From the NCBI GenBank assembly GCA_963971285.1, contig OZ020263.1:5332001-5396000 (forward strand): 64,000 nt of DNA, written 5' to 3'. Below, one piece after another: positions 46,916 to 60,362 of this stretch (positions are counted from its first letter, which is position 1; each line of letters begins with the position of its first letter). The notes under the pieces were generated by a model. It saw nothing but the letters and a program-made list of their open reading frames with translations. It was not told the DNA's origin and did no database searches. The position numbers and the translations under genes were made by a program. The stretch comes from Astropecten irregularis. Taxonomy: Eukaryota; Echinodermata; Asteroidea; Paxillosida; Astropectinidae.

Positions 46916-47518
46916 TGTAATCTAAATCTAAATTCCATTACATTTTCCTTCTTTTTTAATAATTCTCTGATTTAATTTGTGAATTTCTACAGCCATCACT
47001 AGCATGCTGGTGATATGAAGTATTTGTATTTTCAGGGGGGAAAAAAGGAAAATCAATTGACATCAATGATTTACAATGTCAATGAAATAAAAAAACGAGG
47101 TCACTGTTTCACGAACACTTCACTTGATGAAACATTTCGAAATGGCCGGATAACATTTCATTTGATATACTTAAGTGCCAGTGTTTTAATTTCTTGCCCC
47201 AAATAGTGTTTTTATCATGATGTGTATTCAGCAACATTCTAATATTATTCCAACCAACGGCTGTTCATATCTTGCATATAGGTAATCGTTTGTTAAATTC
47301 CCCAGATACTGCGCTAGCAAAAGCATGCAAGCCGGTGCACATGTGTATTCAGTTCTCGAGGTATTGATTGTGGCATATATACAGCTATATGGTGGTACCA
47401 TGCCACGGCTGAATGACACTGGAATATTAACCTTGAACTACCAAGGCTAACTGTAGCTGAGCTTGGTCTAGGAAACCATAACAGTGGATTATTATAATTA
47501 CTTTTCTAAATTGTATAA

Positions 47519-47775
47519 TAGGGAGACAGGTTAGCATCTGAAAGTTAACATTTGGGAGACACCTGTCAATGGGGAGACATTTTGTTGTCTCCCCAAAAAT
47601 ATTTCTACATCTTAAAGACATTTTTTTTTTGTCCATATTTTGATAGAAGACAGAGAATGCTCTCAAAATGAACATATTTCAATTTCAAGTTCATTGGTTT
47701 GGAGGATGTTTAGAAAAAGGTAAGTAAAGTCGTGTGCACGTCCCTATGGGAATGTCTCCCTAAGTACCCTTTATC
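47519..47775. mobile_element. AGGGAGACA element, copy 2 (shorter)
   Basis: Same termini and right half as 39787-40345, with an internal deletion. Confidence 0.8.
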
Positions 47776-48177
47776 GGTAATGGTTATATATATTATTATT
47801 ATATATATTATTATAATTATAATGGTTTATTAAAACACTGCTCATGGCAGCCTGCCGGCTGAATTACAAGACAGTTTACAATAAAAATACAAAACAGATA
47901 GACACAGAATTAAAATATGTAGTAAACAGTATAAAATACAATAAAACACCGAAAACATTTATGAATGAAAAAGAGGGCATAAAACGAAATATCAGATGAA
48001 CTGAAAGGAGTAAAAATAAATATTGCACAACAAAGAATATGCTAAAAATATACATTGAGTTGAGTTATGGAGGCAATTAGAGTGTGCTTAGGGTTGCACC
48101 CCCATAGACAACAGTGGTAAATCCTCAAACTTCAAAAATCATTAAAAACTAGACATTGTGGTTGTGGGAACAACCAC

Positions 48178-49175
48178 TAGGTGTTCGGGGTTTCATTTCG
48201 TAGTGGAACTGTTATGTGAATGTTTGTGGGATTGTATGTAATCAATGGCATAATTATTGAAATACTGCGTAAATATATTGCGTGATACTGATCATGCTGA
48301 TTGCCATATTCATACACTGACAAATAGCGTATACATAGAAAATGGTGTCACCTTTAAATATGTAATACTTACCTGGACGATAACTTCCGGTTAGTTAATC
48401 ACAAACAACTGAAAATTTGCAGAAATAATGAAATGCGTACGATGTATATATTTTGCAATTTTCACTCATGTACGTCATGTACTTAAAGAGTAAACAGTAT
48501 TTGAATAATTACATCATTTTCCCTTTAAAAACGCATAACTTCCGGTTGAATGATGTCACTGATTTCAAACTTCGCAAACATGTCAAGGGGCACTAGTGCT
48601 TTACACTCACTAAATTTGGCGGAAATCCGATGTTTACTTTCGGATTACGTAATCTTTGTATATCTTTAAGCCACCGTAGAGGGCGCTATAAAGCCTGTAT
48701 GGCATCATCGGTTATATTTCCTGAAAGCCCAAGACCTGCTCTATCTTTTACCCAGAGAGGTTTTATGTGTCCAAATCCTTCCGCTTTCGAGTTATTTTGA
48801 GTAAAACTTGAACTTCCGGTAACACCGGAAGTGAGGGTCATTTGTACACAACACTGAATATATTAATTGTTCACATTCACGTGTTGAGTAACATATGTCA
48901 ATATCAAAATCATAGGTCATGTGGTTCTCAAGTTATAAAGCACCAAAGTTTTTCCTAAGAACGCGCGTAATTTGATACCCGATGACGTCATCATGACGTC
49001 AATCTTCTAGGTACAACTTGGCATCACTACTGAATTTCCCACCAAGTTTCAGGTCAATATCTTGTAACAGTCCTATAGAAGTCCTGCTGACAAGTTTGGG
49101 AAGAAAAAAATAAAAAAAAAGAAAACTCGAACAATAACAATAGGTGTTCGGCTTGAACCCGAACACCTAAATATA
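48178..49175. mobile_element. AGGTGTTCGG-ended element
   Basis: AGGTGTTCGGGGTTTC at the left and AGGTGTTCGGCTTGAACCCG AACACCTA at the right suggest a 1-kb element; the interior has several ACTTCCGG words. Boundaries are approximate. Confidence 0.55.
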
Positions 49176-50252
49176 CAACTCTAACTCTCACAGCTGTTCA
49201 AGTTGCACAGAAAAATGATGATGAACATGTCACCTTTCATTTTCTTTTCATTTTATGGAAGGGTGACCATTGAATTGTTGAGATATACTCATTCTCAGCT
49301 GACCACCCCTAAAACAAGGTATGGATCACTCCAGTCAAAGAAGCCATTCTCAAAAAAACATCCCTCTGCAAAGCGGCTGAAATAGACCCACTTTCTCACC
49401 CAATTGCATCAAAAATGGTCACAAATGGAAGCCAAGAGTCCAGGCAGGATGTCCAGTGCCATATTTCTTCAATCCTTCATTTTCATAGCTCTCACAACTC
49501 TCTTATTTAAAATATATTGAGTGCTTAACTTTTATTAATGAGCTTGGTGGACGGATTTTGGCACTATTTACTTGGGTGCACCCTTAGAGCATCATTAACA
49601 AGTCTGTTTAAGTATGGAACTAGGCTGTTTTTTAAAAGATTAGTTTTACATGTCACTTCATGAATAATTTTTTTTTATTTGATTCATAGAATGTGTGCTT
49701 TTTGATTTGACAAACTATTGGTTATTAATTTATTTGAGTTGCATGAATGCAAAGCAAATTTGGATCTGTACGTCCACAATGATGCAGTAATAACTTAGTA
49801 GTAACGAAAGATTATATAGCGCTATGCGCAACATGGATAACTCTCCACTGAAATGCATAATTTGCCATGGGCGCCATTCTGGTGTGAGGGCGGGCTCTCG
49901 ATGTACTGAGTTTCGATCTCATGATGTCAGCGATGTGTGCAGTGCTTGCAAAAGTAGGTTCAGAAAACCACCAAAAATCAACGTTGTTATATTCAGTGGC
50001 TTCACATTAATATGTCAAATATTTCTATTTACAATAATCAAAAGGGTTCAATCGAATTCGGGCCAAACTTTTGCCTTAGAACACTCCCCTTTTCTTTGAT
50101 ACAGCTTCCAGCCCCCATATGTCCTGTGTACAAACTACTCGCTATTTTCACACCAGAATTGTGGATCGCGACCTCCATACAAATTACCACGTGCCCTATG
50201 GTCAGTTCTCCATCTTGCCCGTAGTGCTATTATTATAATCTTTGGTAGTAAC

Positions 50253-50533
50253 ATAGGGTGCATTCATTTAGCTTCCACGAGTTGACACCAGTCAACCTCG
50301 TCCCCACCCAATTGCTTGTTTTGTGTAGTAACGCGACCATTCCCAGGTCTGGGCTTCCCTGGGGCCAACTTCATAAAACTTACGACGCGTCGCAGAGTTA
50401 AGACGCATCCTTTCTCTATGGACTCATCGCATCTATGCGACGCGTCGTACCTATGACGGGTCGTAAATCGAGTTGCGGACACAACCCGGAGCTTTATGAA
50501 ATCGGCCCCAGGTATGTGGACGAATGCAACTAC
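50253..50533. mobile_element. GTTCGTTTAGCTTC hairpin, copy 2, interrupted
   Basis: Matches 15667-15802 on both sides of the nested GACGCGTC hairpin. Confidence 0.82.
50361..50510. mobile_element. GACGCGTC hairpin, copy 2 (nested)
   Basis: Ends GGGGCCAACTTCATAAAAC and TTTATGAAATCGGCCCC. Inserted within the GTTCGTTTAGCTTC element at 50253-50533. Confidence 0.88.
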
Positions 50534-50925
50534 ATGTCTAGCCAAATGCAGCACTACACTCTGCATTGAATATGCAGTTAGATATGTGTGGTGCTACTTG
50601 GTTGTTCCCTAAAGAAAGAAAGGTGAAATCCTATACCATGGGTACGGTTTAATGTTTTTCTAAACAGAGCCCATTGCAATTTCATGGCTATGCTTAGCAC
50701 GTAATTGATTCTTTGCTTTTGTACAGGACTAGAGTCAAATTTCTTCACTAGTCAAATAAAATTCTAAAAAAAAGAAGATTGGGACAATTTTCGTTTGAAA
50801 GTCGAAGCAAACATTGGAGGGAAAAAACCAACAGAGATCCTGTGACTAATGTAAACCTCCGCTGCCACTTCAATGCCTATCTAACTTCCTAGGGCTACCA
50901 TGGACATTGCAGTTCAAGTATTAAA

Positions 50926-51265
50926 GGTGATATCATACTTTGGTTAGAAACCAAAACAGAAATGTTCCCAGATTTACGTATAACTTACAGGGTATGAAGA
51001 TGGTGATGATAGAAACATACCGTTAAAATTATTCCGTCTGAAATGGTGTATTTATCCAGAAATTAGTAAAACAACGACCAAAAATCTTTTTGATCTTTTA
51101 AAAGATCAAAAATAAAAGAGAAAAGACTTAAGAAATACCATGGCAGTTTTTCACTGTTTTCTCAAAAGGTGGGCACCGTATGGGACTGAAATGTTCACAG
51201 ATGACTGTTGGCCATGAATCTGTATTTCTTTGACAATAAACCAAAGTATGATATTACCTTTAAAG
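50926..51265. mobile_element. AAAGGTA-type element, inverted copy
   Basis: Same family in the opposite orientation; ends AAAGGTGATATCATACTTTG and CAAAGTATGATATTACCTTT. Confidence 0.85.
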
Positions 51266-53576
51266 TGACAACACAGTCATTGCCCTTCGGTCACTCATCG
51301 GAATGACCCTTGTATGACTCAATTCAATAAAGATTTTTCATTTCTATTATACGGAGGAGGCCTATTTGTCCACTGCAGAGAATACCGACTCCCCTGCACT
51401 GCTATGTCATTTCTATGTCCATTTTTAAAAGCATCCATGACATTAACGCAGCCAGAATCGGAAGCACACTTGAAAACCACTTCCCCATACTTTTGTCTCC
51501 AATTCATGACGTTTCATTAAAAAAAACGCACAATGAGGATAACTTAATACAAGATTTCTTTGAAGAAATGAAAAGAAAGGAAAAATCAATCCCTTTTATA
51601 TCGTACATGATCTCTAGTGACTACTTTCTGTAATTACTTTCTCTTAATTTCATTTCCTATCGGAGGATATTTTCTTGGTCTGAAGTTGCATTTGTGAAAC
51701 TGGGTCGCTCAAGAGCAAACCAAAATGCGCATCATGGATTTCGCCGAGCAAATCAATTTGCACAAAAGTCCTTGGAAGAACGATACGGGATCTCACATGG
51801 ATTTTCATCCAGGGCTGTCGCTTATCTTTAGATCTCATTGGAAATTGTTTCGAAAAAAGAAAGGCATTCCCCCAGGCCCAACCAGAAGTTGAAATTTCAA
51901 TGCAATGTATACAAAGGACGACAAGGAGATTTCACATCGTTGTGTGTTTAATCTCGTTTTCGCGATGGAAATTAGGTCAGTCAAACATTGACCGCTGGCT
52001 CAAGTTTTCAATTTGTAGATTCCGGAAAGTATTAATAACCTCAACTGAGCAAAAACATCTGGTTTGCATAAAATATTAAGACAGCTTTCCCTGTTGATTC
52101 TTGCTCCTGAGAAAATTCCATCATACAAGATTCAACTTTAAAGGGTTCCTGCAGTGCTTTTTTCAGTCAGGTTATTTTATTGCCTTCATACAGAGAATAT
52201 ACTGACAAATAATGAATGGCAAGTCTTATTTTGATTTCAAACCAGCATTTGGTTTTCCTTTGAATGGCTTTGTAAAACGGGGGATTTTCACGCATACTCA
52301 TATGTAGGGAACCAACAGCAAAAATATAATGAAAAAAACATAAAAAACAAAGAGGCAAACTTGACCTACAGAAATGGTTTGGTAAAAAAATTCCATCACC
52401 AGTTGAGTGAAAGGAACATATTTGGCAAAATAAAACCCATTGAGGAGGAAAAGGTCTGTCAGAAAACTTATAAACAACCGCAACTTTTTGTGCACAAATC
52501 AATTGGGTTACTGCTCTCAGTTCCCCAGTTGACATCACAGTTTTGCTCATGAATATGGAAATGCTAATTAGCATACAAAAAACAACAACAGTTTTTAACC
52601 CTGAACCAGTGTGAGGAAGTGGGTAAAATCACAATCCCCATGTACAGTTTTTTTATTGGCACATGTTTAAGCCATAATATTCTCATTGCAGAGACCCTTT
52701 AAAGTCTACGAAATTTGAAACTCCCGCGTGGATGGAAGTAATTTCACTGTGCAATTAATTGGTGTGCGATTTTGGACTCAATTTGATACGTTGTGAGACG
52801 TGCCAAAAGATCGCAGACCCTGACATCCGTGTAAGTGACAGCGTTCAGCCCATTATGATTGGATGATTAGACACCCAGGGTAATTTGTTTCTGCCCGCAG
52901 GCCTCGAGTCGACAGCATGTTTGCTTATTTATGCCTCAACTGTCCTGGTGTCAGGTTGGGATGGCTAATCTCTTATCGAGCACAAAACAGCAAGATTACA
53001 TAGAGACCTTCTGGGCTTATAAAAGCAGCCCGAAAAGCCACTGGAGAGTGCCCAACAACCACCGCGTCCAGGACCCAATTATTGAGAAAAATCTGGATAA
53101 TCAGGACTTTCCCCGGCAAACCCATAGTACGGATGCTTGCCGGGACTTGTTCCGTTTTCCCCCACCAAACATGATGGGTTTGGAGGAAATTTTGCGGTAA
53201 TTGATATCCCCAGCTCTTCTCAATTTAAGTGCAGTACAACACCACGGTCAGTGACGTAATGCACAGCTTAAACCACTTCAGCCGTGAATTTTCTTCGGAC
53301 AGTCGGTTGTAAAAAAGATAAGGTGTCCCCATAACAGCCCCGGATGATCGGGACCTAGTCTGAACACAGGGAAAAGGCAGTCTAAGGATAATGGATACCA
53401 TGCATGTATGCAGCCCTTGAAATACATTACTAATAGGCTAAAATGGTTAACAAACAAAAATGTAAATAATGAAGCAAACAAGGCAAAAATGCATATATTT
53501 ATCCATAACGAGAACTAGCCTTCCAAAGGGAGCTCATATGTGATAGCACTTTCACTTCTTCACATATAAAAATGAC

Positions 53577-53776
53577 AGTACAGTGGAATGCCACTATAAC
53601 AAACACTGCTATACCGAACATTTGGCTGTACAGAACACCATCCTTGGCTCCCAATTTGTATGTACTATGTATCTACATAGGCCTGCTGAACATTATTAAC
53701 TATAACGAATGACCACTATAACAGACAATTTCTGTGGGTCCCGGCGTGTTCGTTAAAGTGACGTTCCACTGTATAG
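53577..53776. mobile_element. CAGTGGAACGCCAC element, copy 2 (inverted)
   Basis: Ends TACAGTGGAATGCCACTATA and GTGACGTTCCACTGTATA; interior ACCATCCTTGGCTCCC matches copy 1 inverted. Confidence 0.85.
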
Positions 53777-54588
53777 TGTTTTGTCTTGTTAAGGCCTCCT
53801 CCATGGCTTTGGTGGCTCAGTGGAATGTTGCCGCAAAGCCACTGGAAGTGGAGACCACACACGCAAGTGCCAAAGTCACGAGACCTTTCACGGACACGTC
53901 AATAGTCCATTAACCCGTAAAGAACCTGAGGGCAACGTCAGTACTGCAGGAAGATTACGTGCATTAACGCATCACCTGCTATGTTCACCAATCATTTTTA
54001 TAAACCATTCACCACACATATGACCTACACGTATATGTCATTTGATGAAAACATTGCCTCCATCACAGAAGCCGTGCATGTGGCCAAACATTTTCATTAC
54101 ATCCATGGGTAGCCATGTTTATAGTCTATCAAAACAGTATGGAAAATTTAGGTAGCATCTAAAGACTAACTCAATAGGTAATAAGCTTTTGTAGTATTAA
54201 CAACTACTTCATCAGATGCAATGAAGTGAAGCATCATCACCATGGATATATGAACAGATATAAAGCAATCAAGCGTGTCCAAATCAAAGGGCATGATGAG
54301 TCATAACTGGGAGTAGTAGTGTGACATGAAACTACGGTCTCTATCAAGTTCATACGCTTTGTCCCTTTTCCCTGACCACACTTGCCTACCCCCACAATCC
54401 CTGGTCACTCTGAACCCCACCCCTCTTTTGTTCTGATCCTCTCATCCATTTATGTGTATCTTTACTTGCATGTTCTTGTCCTCTGGTCACTTCCATATAG
54501 ATTCTGCTATGCTCTAAACACTTCACTGACTATATACAGGCTCTCTAAACTCCAAGCTTTCTATACATTTCAGGTCATGGCTAATGAG

Positions 54589-54943
54589 CAGGGGCCAATT
54601 TCATAGAGCTGCTTAGCACAAAAATTCGCTAAGCATGACATTTCTGTCTTAAAAAAGACACTGAAAAGTGAACAAAGAAAAATTAACTGGAGCGGGATTC
54701 GAACCGGTGACCTCCTAAATACCCTACAGATGCTCTACCAACTGAGCTATCCAGCCCTACGATGGTGGTGACCCCAATAGTCAATTATCTATGTCCGTTT
54801 GGCAGTCAGAAGCCATGAAACCACGCACACACCGCAATACCCCAAGGATTGTTTCAATGACACATGCAGCAATGCTACAACTTGGTTTGTTTATTGGGCA
54901 AGCCATTTTTCGTGCTAAGCAGCTCTATGAAATTGGCTCTTGT
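54589..54943. mobile_element. GGGGCCAATTTCAT / TTAGCAC element, copy 4, interrupted
   Basis: Inserted into a GATCCTAGCAGGATC-type repeat (split at GAGCA / GTTTGCAGCAG) and itself interrupted by a tRNA-SINE at about 54657-54860. Confidence 0.85.
54657..54860 (-). mobile_element. tRNA-derived SINE (nested)
   Basis: Same family; A box AGCTCAGTTGGTAGAGCAT and B box GGTTCGAATCCCG on the minus strand. Inserted in a GGGGCCAATTTCAT element. Confidence 0.87.
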
Positions 54944-55208
54944 TTGCAGCAGTTGATTACTCTTGTAGTATATTGACTTGTATTTTAAAACACGTACACA
55001 CATGCAACAGGACTGTTAGCATTACATAAAATTGATGAAGTCGTGCACGTCACATCTGTGCGGGTCTATTATGTGTGAGTAATATGCAATGGCACAATTA
55101 TGTCAAGCGTGCATCATAATTTGTTTTTGAAACAATTTTCACATGAGAAGTGGAGGAAAAAAAAACGTCGCCACAGAAACTGGCCTTGTCAAAGCATGCA
55201 TAAGTAAT

Positions 55209-55264
55209 GACCCCCCCCCCCCCCATCCCCACCACCCCCCCCACCCCTCCCTACCTCCCCCCCC
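55209..55264. repeat. C-rich homopurine/homopyrimidine tract
   Basis: Long C runs interrupted by A and T; source of spurious Pro- or Gly-rich ORFs. Confidence 0.9.
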
Positions 55265-55965
55265 CACCACCTCATCATGTAGCTCATTATAACATACAGC
55301 TTGCTTGTTGCCAGGCAACTGGGTTTCATTGTGCTCCAAAAGGCAGCACCCAGAATGCCGAGGGGGAAAACAAATTGTTCCACCACGTGCGGTATTGATT
55401 CTCATACAGTCATCTCGCCCCTTTTCCGAGCTAGTGTTCGAAACTCTTGATTAATGAAAATAAAACGGGATCGCGTCACCGTAAATCCTAATGATCGACC
55501 CTATGAGGAGGAGGAGGCATTATTTATTCATGGAAGAGGGCAGAGGACTATTGAAATCCCCCCAGGAGAGGGGAGAATGTAGGTCAAACTTTGGCCCAAG
55601 GGTCGAGGCGGTAGTCGGTGAAAAATATCTTACAGAAGCATTCTATTCTAAGCACGATGTGACTGCAGGAATTGTCCAATGATGGTCTGAGCAGAGAGAG
55701 GGATCCGCGACATTTTCACAGGGGAAGCAAGCTGGTATGAAGATGCTTAATAGACCGCGAGACTTGCTCCAGCATTATCCACCTCCAGGGTAGGACAAAA
55801 TAACCAGACCGCAGTTCGTCAACGACAAATCCCTTGCAAGGCAATCCCTTCTTCTTAACCCAGTTTATCAGGCCTAGTCTGCCCTGTTTCCAAGATCTCC
55901 AACACTATCCCCAAACACATCATATGATGCTCTGTCAAATAAAAAGGCTTTTGCACATCACTTAC

Positions 55966-56057
55966 TTTCTTCCTTTCTCTGACTGGTAAGATCCCTGATA
56001 CTTCTTTCTCCTTCCCAGAATCTCCCAGATCTCCGGCAAGTAGGACGTGAACATGGC
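55966..56057 (-). CDS. KCNMA1: Slo1 exon 4 of window: end of S6 and S6-RCK1 linker
   Basis: A 92-nt exon (30 codons plus AA, phase 0 to 2). It encodes [20 protein letters not shown] then [10 protein letters not shown]. The two glutamates of the inner-vestibule charge ring (E321 and E324 equivalents) are present in PEIWE, which is consistent with high conductance. The basic RRKK of the linker to the gating ring is kept. Acceptor CTCAAATAG, donor GTAAGTGATG. Confidence 0.96.
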
Positions 56058-56611
56058 CTATTTGAGAAGGAAAAACAACATCCAGAACGCATAAACAAAT
56101 GTTCAATGCCAAATAAGCAATTAAACTGCAAAATACTCAAACTCCATTTATCATTATAGTTTATTTTTGAAACGCGGCTTAGGTTGAGGAAAAACGTAAG
56201 AGTCAAGATGTTGACTTAATCAATCTAAAGCTTTTAGAGGATGGACGAATAAATTGCTTGTGTTTGTGGCAAATTCCAAAGTAGCAACGAAAATAATTAA
56301 AGCCGGTAACTATAGGTCGCGCAAATTCTAGATAGCCTTGGTTCACTTCAAAAAGGTCAGCTCACCATCAACAAAACCTTAGGAAGAAAAGTGGGAACAT
56401 TCCAAAATACAAAAGGAATACCAGGGTAATAAATACAAAGCTGGGCAAAATTTCACAAGATGGAACCAAGATGTTTTTTGCTAGCACGATGAATGAAAAA
56501 AAAACATAATGGAATCCTAGCTGGTAACGTGTTGTTTTTCCCGTCAAGTAAAGCATTCTTCTGATTAGCAGGATGTTCATTGGTACCTGGCAGCCTTCAT
56601 GAAAGTAGACC

Positions 56612-56968
<357 letters not shown>

Positions 56969-58034
56969 CATCAAAAGCGACACTGAAACAAATCTACCGT
57001 GTGCATGAGAGGGCCATCTTGATATGAATGTTACCAAATGAAAAACTCAACACTGCCACAGGCCTTGAAAATATTGTATAAATATAACAAATTCCCACAT
57101 AAAAAAATGATAACACATGCAATGAACATGACATGTATGCAATATTTCACACAGTAATTATACAAATCTATTTAACTGAACAACCCTCTAGGCCAACATA
57201 ACAATACTATCTTCCAGACAAAATTTCTCCCAAAATATGATTTGTATGCCTCTGCCAACACAATGCCCCTGTTTAAAAGGCTGGAATTATCTAAAGGTCA
57301 TATTTCCTGCCTGATGGGTTTTTGATTAAATGTATTTCACTCGTACTCCTATAAAAAGAATCCGATCAAATCGAAATACAAAAGAAGTAGGGAAATTAAT
57401 CATTTTCTATGAAAAGGGCGAATGTGTGACCTTAAATTCACAAATGAGCTTTTTTTTTATATAAAAGCCAAGTGGTTTGGCTTTGAAGAGATAAAGAATG
57501 AGTAGTATAAAAGGTCACAGAACAGCTCTCACATTAAGCCCTCATCAAACAATTGTGACAGATTCAAGTAACTGGGCCATCAAAGTCACAGAGAGAAAAT
57601 AACTTCATAAAATAAAATAATATTAAAATAGATAGAATAACTATAATATTTTCTTTCAATTTGTTTTTCAAATTGATATCCTTGAGATGTAAATTGTCTG
57701 TTTTTTTTACTGTCTTTTTTAATAATCATGATGGACTTTTGACAGAAATATTTGTATCTCAATTTTTCCGACCATGATGCATTTCCACACAGTGCTATAT
57801 GTCTGACGTTATTGACTTGACGTCTCACAAGGCCAATCATGTATTTTATCTTTCCAAACTCAAAATGTGCAACGCTCTGAAAGCAACCATTCCTAAAACA
57901 ATGTGTGTGTGAGTGCAAGTACCACTCCATGGTCGTTTATGCAATATGGCATAAAGGCAACAGAGATCCTACCAAGGTCAGTTGATTGACTGGAATTGGG
58001 CACCGTGCCAAACATGCTTGCAGATGTGAGTAGA

Positions 58035-58842
58035 AAATAATTATGTGGATATGGAATGAAAAACATGTGGATGCTGAAATTAAATTTGTGGATGTTGAAC
58101 AAAACATGTGGATGTGGGCAGAAAATATTTGGATGTGGAACGAAAGACACGTGGATGCAGACAGAAAATTTGTAGATGTGGAAAAAAATATGTGGATGTA
58201 AAACAAAACATGTTGATGTTGAACAAATTAACATGTGGATGTGGGCAGAAAATATGTGGAACAAAAAACATGTTGATGCAGACAGAATGTGTGGATGTGG
58301 AACAAAAACATATGGATGTAAAACAAAACATGTTGATGTTAAACAAAACATGTGGATGTGGGCAGAAAATATGTGGATGTGGAACGAAAGACATGTGGAT
58401 GCAGACAGTAAATGTGTGGATGTGGAAAACAAATATGTGGATATTAAACAAAACATGTGGATATTAAACAAAACATGTGGATGTTGAACAAAACATGTGG
58501 ATATGGGCAGAAAATATGTGGAACAAAAAACATGTTGATGCAGACAGAATGTGTGGATGTGGAACAAAAACATATGGATGTAAAACAAAACATGTGGATG
58601 TTGAACAAAACATGTGGATGTGGGCAGAAAATATGTGGATGTGGAACGAAAGACATGTGGATGCAGACAGAAAATGTGTGGATGTGGAAAACAAATATGT
58701 GGATATTAAACAAAACATGTGGATGTGGTCAGAAAAAAATATGTGGATGTGGAATGAAAATGTATGGAAGTGGGACAACTGAAAACAAGTGGATGTGAAC
58801 AGAAAATGTGTGGATGTGGAACAAAAGATGTGGATGTGAATA
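58035..58842. repeat. Minisatellite of 20-23 bp units around CATGTGGATGT
   Basis: About 800 bp of units such as ACATGTGGATGTTGAACAAA and variants (GGGCAGAAAAT, GCAGACAGAA). A higher-order repeat of about 262 bp is visible (block at 58259 recurs at 58521). It starts about 42 nt downstream of the exon 3 donor. Long ORFs on both strands here (the longest about 230 codons) are repeat artefacts. Confidence 0.95.
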
Positions 58843-58884
58843 CTGAAAGGACTCAGGACACCTAGTTCAAGAAACACGACTTAC

Positions 58885-59055
58885 CAAACCGACAAAGATA
58901 AATCCAACGATGAAGAGCCTCCCAAGGGTAGTTTTTGCTGTCTCGTCACCATAGCCAACGGTTGACATGGTAACCACTAGGACATACACACAGGTCCAAT
59001 AGTTGATTTCCTCCGGGTTGCTAAAGTTGGTCCAGAAATCACCAGAATTTTCAAC
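58885..59055 (-). CDS. KCNMA1: Slo1 exon 3 of window: turret, pore helix, selectivity filter and S6
   Basis: A 171-nt exon (57 codons, phase 0 to 0). It begins [11 protein letters not shown], continues through the pore helix [13 protein letters not shown] to the K+ filter STVGYGD, then to S6 [14 protein letters not shown]. Acceptor CCCAAG, donor GTAAGTCG. After the filter the sequence is ETAKTT where mammals have VYAKTT, so the outer-mouth Tyr294 is Thr and Val293 is Glu. The first of the paired S6 glycines (G310) is Val; the second is kept. A minisatellite starts about 40 nt downstream of the donor. Confidence 0.98.
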
Positions 59056-59620
59056 CTTGGGTTGGGAATTGACACACAGAAAGTGAACGAGAATAAAAAA
59101 TAATAAGAACGAATGAAAGAAGACTTTTGTTTGGGGTTTCGTTTGCTTTGTTATCTGTTTTTGTTGGTTATTGGTTGTTGTTTTTTAAGATAAGAATAAC
59201 CAACTATTAAAAAAAAAAGCTGTTATCATGATAGATTGGAAAAAATATGCAGTGTTTACGAACTGTCGAGTCCATTTTCTGTCTCAAACTCAATCATTTT
59301 TTTGGAGGCCTTGTAAATCCTGTAAGCTGTTTTAAAATCTGTCCACATGTTATTGCGCATATTAAACTTTTTTACATAATATCCTCATTTTTACATACTG
59401 TACAAACTGACAAGTGCACCTCAATATTAGTTACCCCAGTCATACATGTTGTATGGTATCATTACTTTAATGGTGATGATATGTTGCTGAACACTCTTCA
59501 CCGTCTAATAGCCAGCCTAATGATTGTTTATACATTGTCTTGTTAAATATTTGTGAAGCACTTCAAGTTTTAAATGGTGGATTGACACTAGGGTCGGAAA
59601 TTTGCGGTCACACCATGTAT

Positions 59621-60003
59621 TTAAAGGTAGTATTATACTTTGGTAAGACACTAAAACAGAAATGTTCACAGATTTACGTATAACTTACAGGGTATGAAGA
59701 TAGTGGTGGTAGAAACATACTGTTACAATTGTTTCGCCTGAAATGGTGTATTTATCCAGAAATTAGTAAACCAAAGACCAAAAATCTTTTTGATCTTTTA
59801 AAAGATCAAATATAAAAGAGAAAAGACTTAAGAAATACTGTAGCCATTTTTCACTGTTTTCTCAAAAAGTGGGCACCGTATGGGACTGAAATTTTCACAG
59901 ATGACTATAACTGTATCTGTCTTGATATTTTTGCCCATGAATCTGTATTTCTTTGATAAAAACCAAAGTATAATTAATGTATCATACTATGATACTACCT
60001 TTA
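59621..60003. mobile_element. AAAGGTA-type element, inverted copy
   Basis: Ends AAAGGTAGTATTATACTTTG and ATGATACTACCTTT. Abuts the related copy at 60003-60362. Confidence 0.85.
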
Positions 60004-60362
60004 AAGCTATAATACATGATTGGTGATGGTCACAGAACAGCACTCACACTTTGTCAGATCTAGCATTTACATGATAAGCCAAAGAAAATTTGAGCTCAAT
60101 CAGATGTCTAACTCAAAAGAAAAAAGCGAAAACCTGACTACAAATTTTCTTTTAAAACATAAAGAATGGTTTTGATCTTACCCCGAGATCAAAACTGTTT
60201 CGGTCTTTGTTTGACTAATTTCTGGATATATACACCATTTCAGGTGGCAATATTTTAACGGTTTGTTTCTACCAGCACCATATTAATACCCTGAAAAATA
60301 TAGGTAAATCTGTGAACATATCTTTATGGGGTATGCCACCAATCCTGTACTATACCTTTAAT
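60003..60362. mobile_element. AAAGGTAC subfamily element, copy 2
   Basis: Begins TAAAGCTATAATACATGATT, ends CCTGTACTATACCTTT; shares a few bases with the preceding element. Confidence 0.8.

Larger units (their letters stand above)
54440..54975. repeat. GATCCTAGCAGGATC-type repeat split by nested elements
   Basis: TCTTTACTTGCATGTTCTTG and AACTCCAAGCTTTC lie on the left, GTTTGCAGCAGTTG on the right of the insertion at 54589-54943. Confidence 0.65.
45402..55965 (-). other. Intron between exons 4 and 5
   Basis: 10.6 kb. It contains a SINE (45528-45868), a nested repeat cluster (46080-46915), an AGGGAGACA element (47519-47775), an AGGTGTTCGG-ended element (48178-49175), nested hairpins (50253-50533), an AAAGGTA element (50926-51265), a CAGTGGAACGCCAC element (53577-53776), nested repeats (54440-54975) and a C-rich tract (55209-55264). 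About 49200-50240 and 51300-53570 show no recognised feature. Confidence 0.75.

Noticed and set aside
57893..58877. Long overlapping ORFs on both strands (up to about 230 codons)
   Set aside because: They lie entirely in the CATGTGGATGT minisatellite and its flank. The peptides are just translations of the repeat unit in several frames.
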